Source: Chitinophaga pinensis (GTDB taxonomy: Bacteria; Bacteroidota; Bacteroidia; Flavobacteriales; Flavobacteriaceae). Taken from it: a stretch of 5,581 nucleotides of DNA. Numbering within the stretch: position 1 is the first letter of the stretch; every line of letters starts with the position of its first letter. Of the stretch, positions 4,656 to 5,581 are shown in pieces. The position numbers and the translations under genes were made by a program. Below the pieces are notes generated by a model. The model was not told where the DNA came from, searched no databases, and saw only the letters and a list, made by a program, of their open reading frames with translations. The stretch lies in NCBI GenBank assembly GCA_943324925.2, contig CALPNL020000127.1, positions 1-5,581 on the forward strand, written 5' to 3'.

Positions 4656-5581
4656 TTAAGATTCTCTAGGAGGTCTTGGTAAAAGTGCTTTTCTAGAAAC
4701 TTTTTCTTTCTTAGTTTTAGGATCAATTCCTAAGTATTTCACTTGGAATACATCACCCATATTTACTACATCAGATACATTTTCTGTACGTTCCCAAGCC
4801 AATTCAGATACGTGAAGTAATACTTCGTTTCCAGGAACAGCTGTATATTCTACAACTGCACCAAAATCTAGCATTTTAATTACTTTCACTTCGTAAGCTT
4901 CGTTCATTTGAGGTTTGAAAGTGATCGATTCAATTTTAGCCAATACTGCAGCAATTCCAGCAGGATCAGTTCCTAAAATTTCAATTACACCTTCTTCATT
5001 AACCTCGTTAATTACGATGGTAGTTCCAGTAGCTTTTTGTAATTCTTGAATTACTTTTCCACCAGGTCCAATCAAAGCTCCGATAAAGTTACCAGGAATA
5101 GTTCTTGTAATAATTTTTGGAGCATACTCTTTAACATCCTCTTTTGGAGATGGTAAAGTAGCAGTTAAAATATCAAGAATATGTAAACGTCCATCACGAG
5201 CTTGAGCTAATGCTTGCTCCATAATTTCATATTTCAATCCGTCAATTTTGATGTCCATTTGACAAGCTGTAATTCCTTCTGAAGTTCCAGTTACTTTGAA
5301 ATCCATATCTCCTAAATGATCTTCATCACCTAAAATATCAGATAAAACAGCAAAACGATCTCCGTCTGTAATTAATCCCATTGCAATTCCAGAAACAGGA
5401 CGAATCATTTGAATACCAGCATCCATTAATGATAATGTACCCGCACAAACAGTAGCCATAGAAGACGAACCGTTAGATTCTAATACTTCAGAAACGACAC
5501 GAATTGTATAAGGACAATCAGCAGGAATCATATTTTTCAATGCTCTTTGTGCTAAGTTTCCGTGACCAACTTCTCTTCTTG
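4656..5581 (-). CDS. pnp: Polynucleotide phosphorylase (PNPase), C-terminal part; 5' end outside the window
   Basis: PNPase is a trimeric 3'-to-5' phosphorolytic exoribonuclease of mRNA decay and RNA quality control. The frame runs open to the window edge, with 307 residues visible beginning RREVGHGNLAQRAL. The TTG at 5540 is an internal Leu codon, not the start. Counting from the first whole codon: the second RNase PH domain occupies roughly 1-130, with the SDILGDEDHLGDMDFK motif holding Asp87, Asp93 and Lys95 (equivalents of E. coli Asp486, Asp492 and Lys494 of the metal/phosphorolysis site). The KH domain spans about 154-219, with the RNA-binding IGPGGK loop at 170-175. The S1 domain spans about 228-299 (DFGAVVEY ... 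LLHVSELAWERTENVSDVVNMGD). The protein ends only eight residues after S1 (PRPPRES), without the long C-terminal tail of E. coli PNPase that holds the RNase E-binding region's neighbours. Roughly 400 N-terminal residues should lie beyond 5581. It is followed by its own terminator and then by rpoD in the same direction. Confidence 0.97.
   Translation of the reverse strand, partial: RREVGHGNLAQRALKNMIPADCPYTIRVVSEVLESNGSSSMATVCAGTLSLMDAGIQMIRPVSGIAMGLITDGDRFAVLSDILGDEDHLGDMDFKVTGTSEGITACQMDIKIDGLKYEIMEQALAQARDGRLHILDILTATLPSPKEDVKEYAPKIITRTIPGNFIGALIGPGGKVIQELQKATGTTIVINEVNEEGVIEILGTDPAGIAAVLAKIESITFKPQMNEAYEVKVIKMLDFGAVVEYTAVPGNEVLLHVSELAWERTENVSDVVNMGDVFQVKYLGIDPKTKKEKVSRKALLPRPPRES

Noticed and set aside
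5538..5540. TTG as a possible start codon of the right-hand gene
   Set aside because: The upstream codons continue the PNPase sequence (REVGHGNLAQRA) to the window edge, so this is an internal leucine codon.

Overview
The window looks like chromosomal core sequence from a member of the Flavobacteriaceae, most likely Flavobacterium or a close relative. Four things point there. The DNA is AT-rich. The genes lack clear Shine-Dalgarno sites. Two promoters fit the Bacteroidetes -33 / -7 (TTG ... TAnnTTTG) pattern. The proteins include an FtsZ with a very long C-terminal extension ending NNSFLHDNVD and a short primary sigma factor without region 1.1. All of this is judged by eye; no database search was run.

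Left half, + strand: the window opens inside ftsZ (cell division GTPase; 5' end missing), which ends at 1914 and is closed by a strong intrinsic terminator. A 357-bp spacer follows. It holds a good Bacteroidetes-type promoter (2020-2051) and, directly after it, a roughly 142-bp hairpin-forming element (2054-2195) that resembles an interspersed intergenic repeat. Next come a GatB/YqeY-domain gene (2272-2730) and tRNA-Arg(UCG) (2767-2840). A symmetrical hairpin after the tRNA can terminate transcription from both sides.

Right half, - strand, read from right to left: the 3' part of pnp (polynucleotide phosphorylase, 5' end outside the window), its terminator, the primary sigma factor gene (rpoD/sigA) with an unusual ECF-like promoter candidate, the sigma gene's terminator overlapping the promoter region of rpe, and rpe (ribulose-phosphate 3-epimerase), which converges on the tRNA. 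Each gene appears to have its own terminator, so pnp, rpoD and rpe look like adjacent single-gene units rather than one tight operon, although read-through is possible.

The genes are housekeeping: division, tRNA-related functions, transcription initiation, RNA decay and the pentose phosphate pathway. I see no phage, defence, CRISPR or insertion-sequence genes. The two points most worth following up are non-coding: the hairpin element between the promoter and start codon of the yqeY-like gene, and the ECF-type promoter candidate in front of the housekeeping sigma factor.
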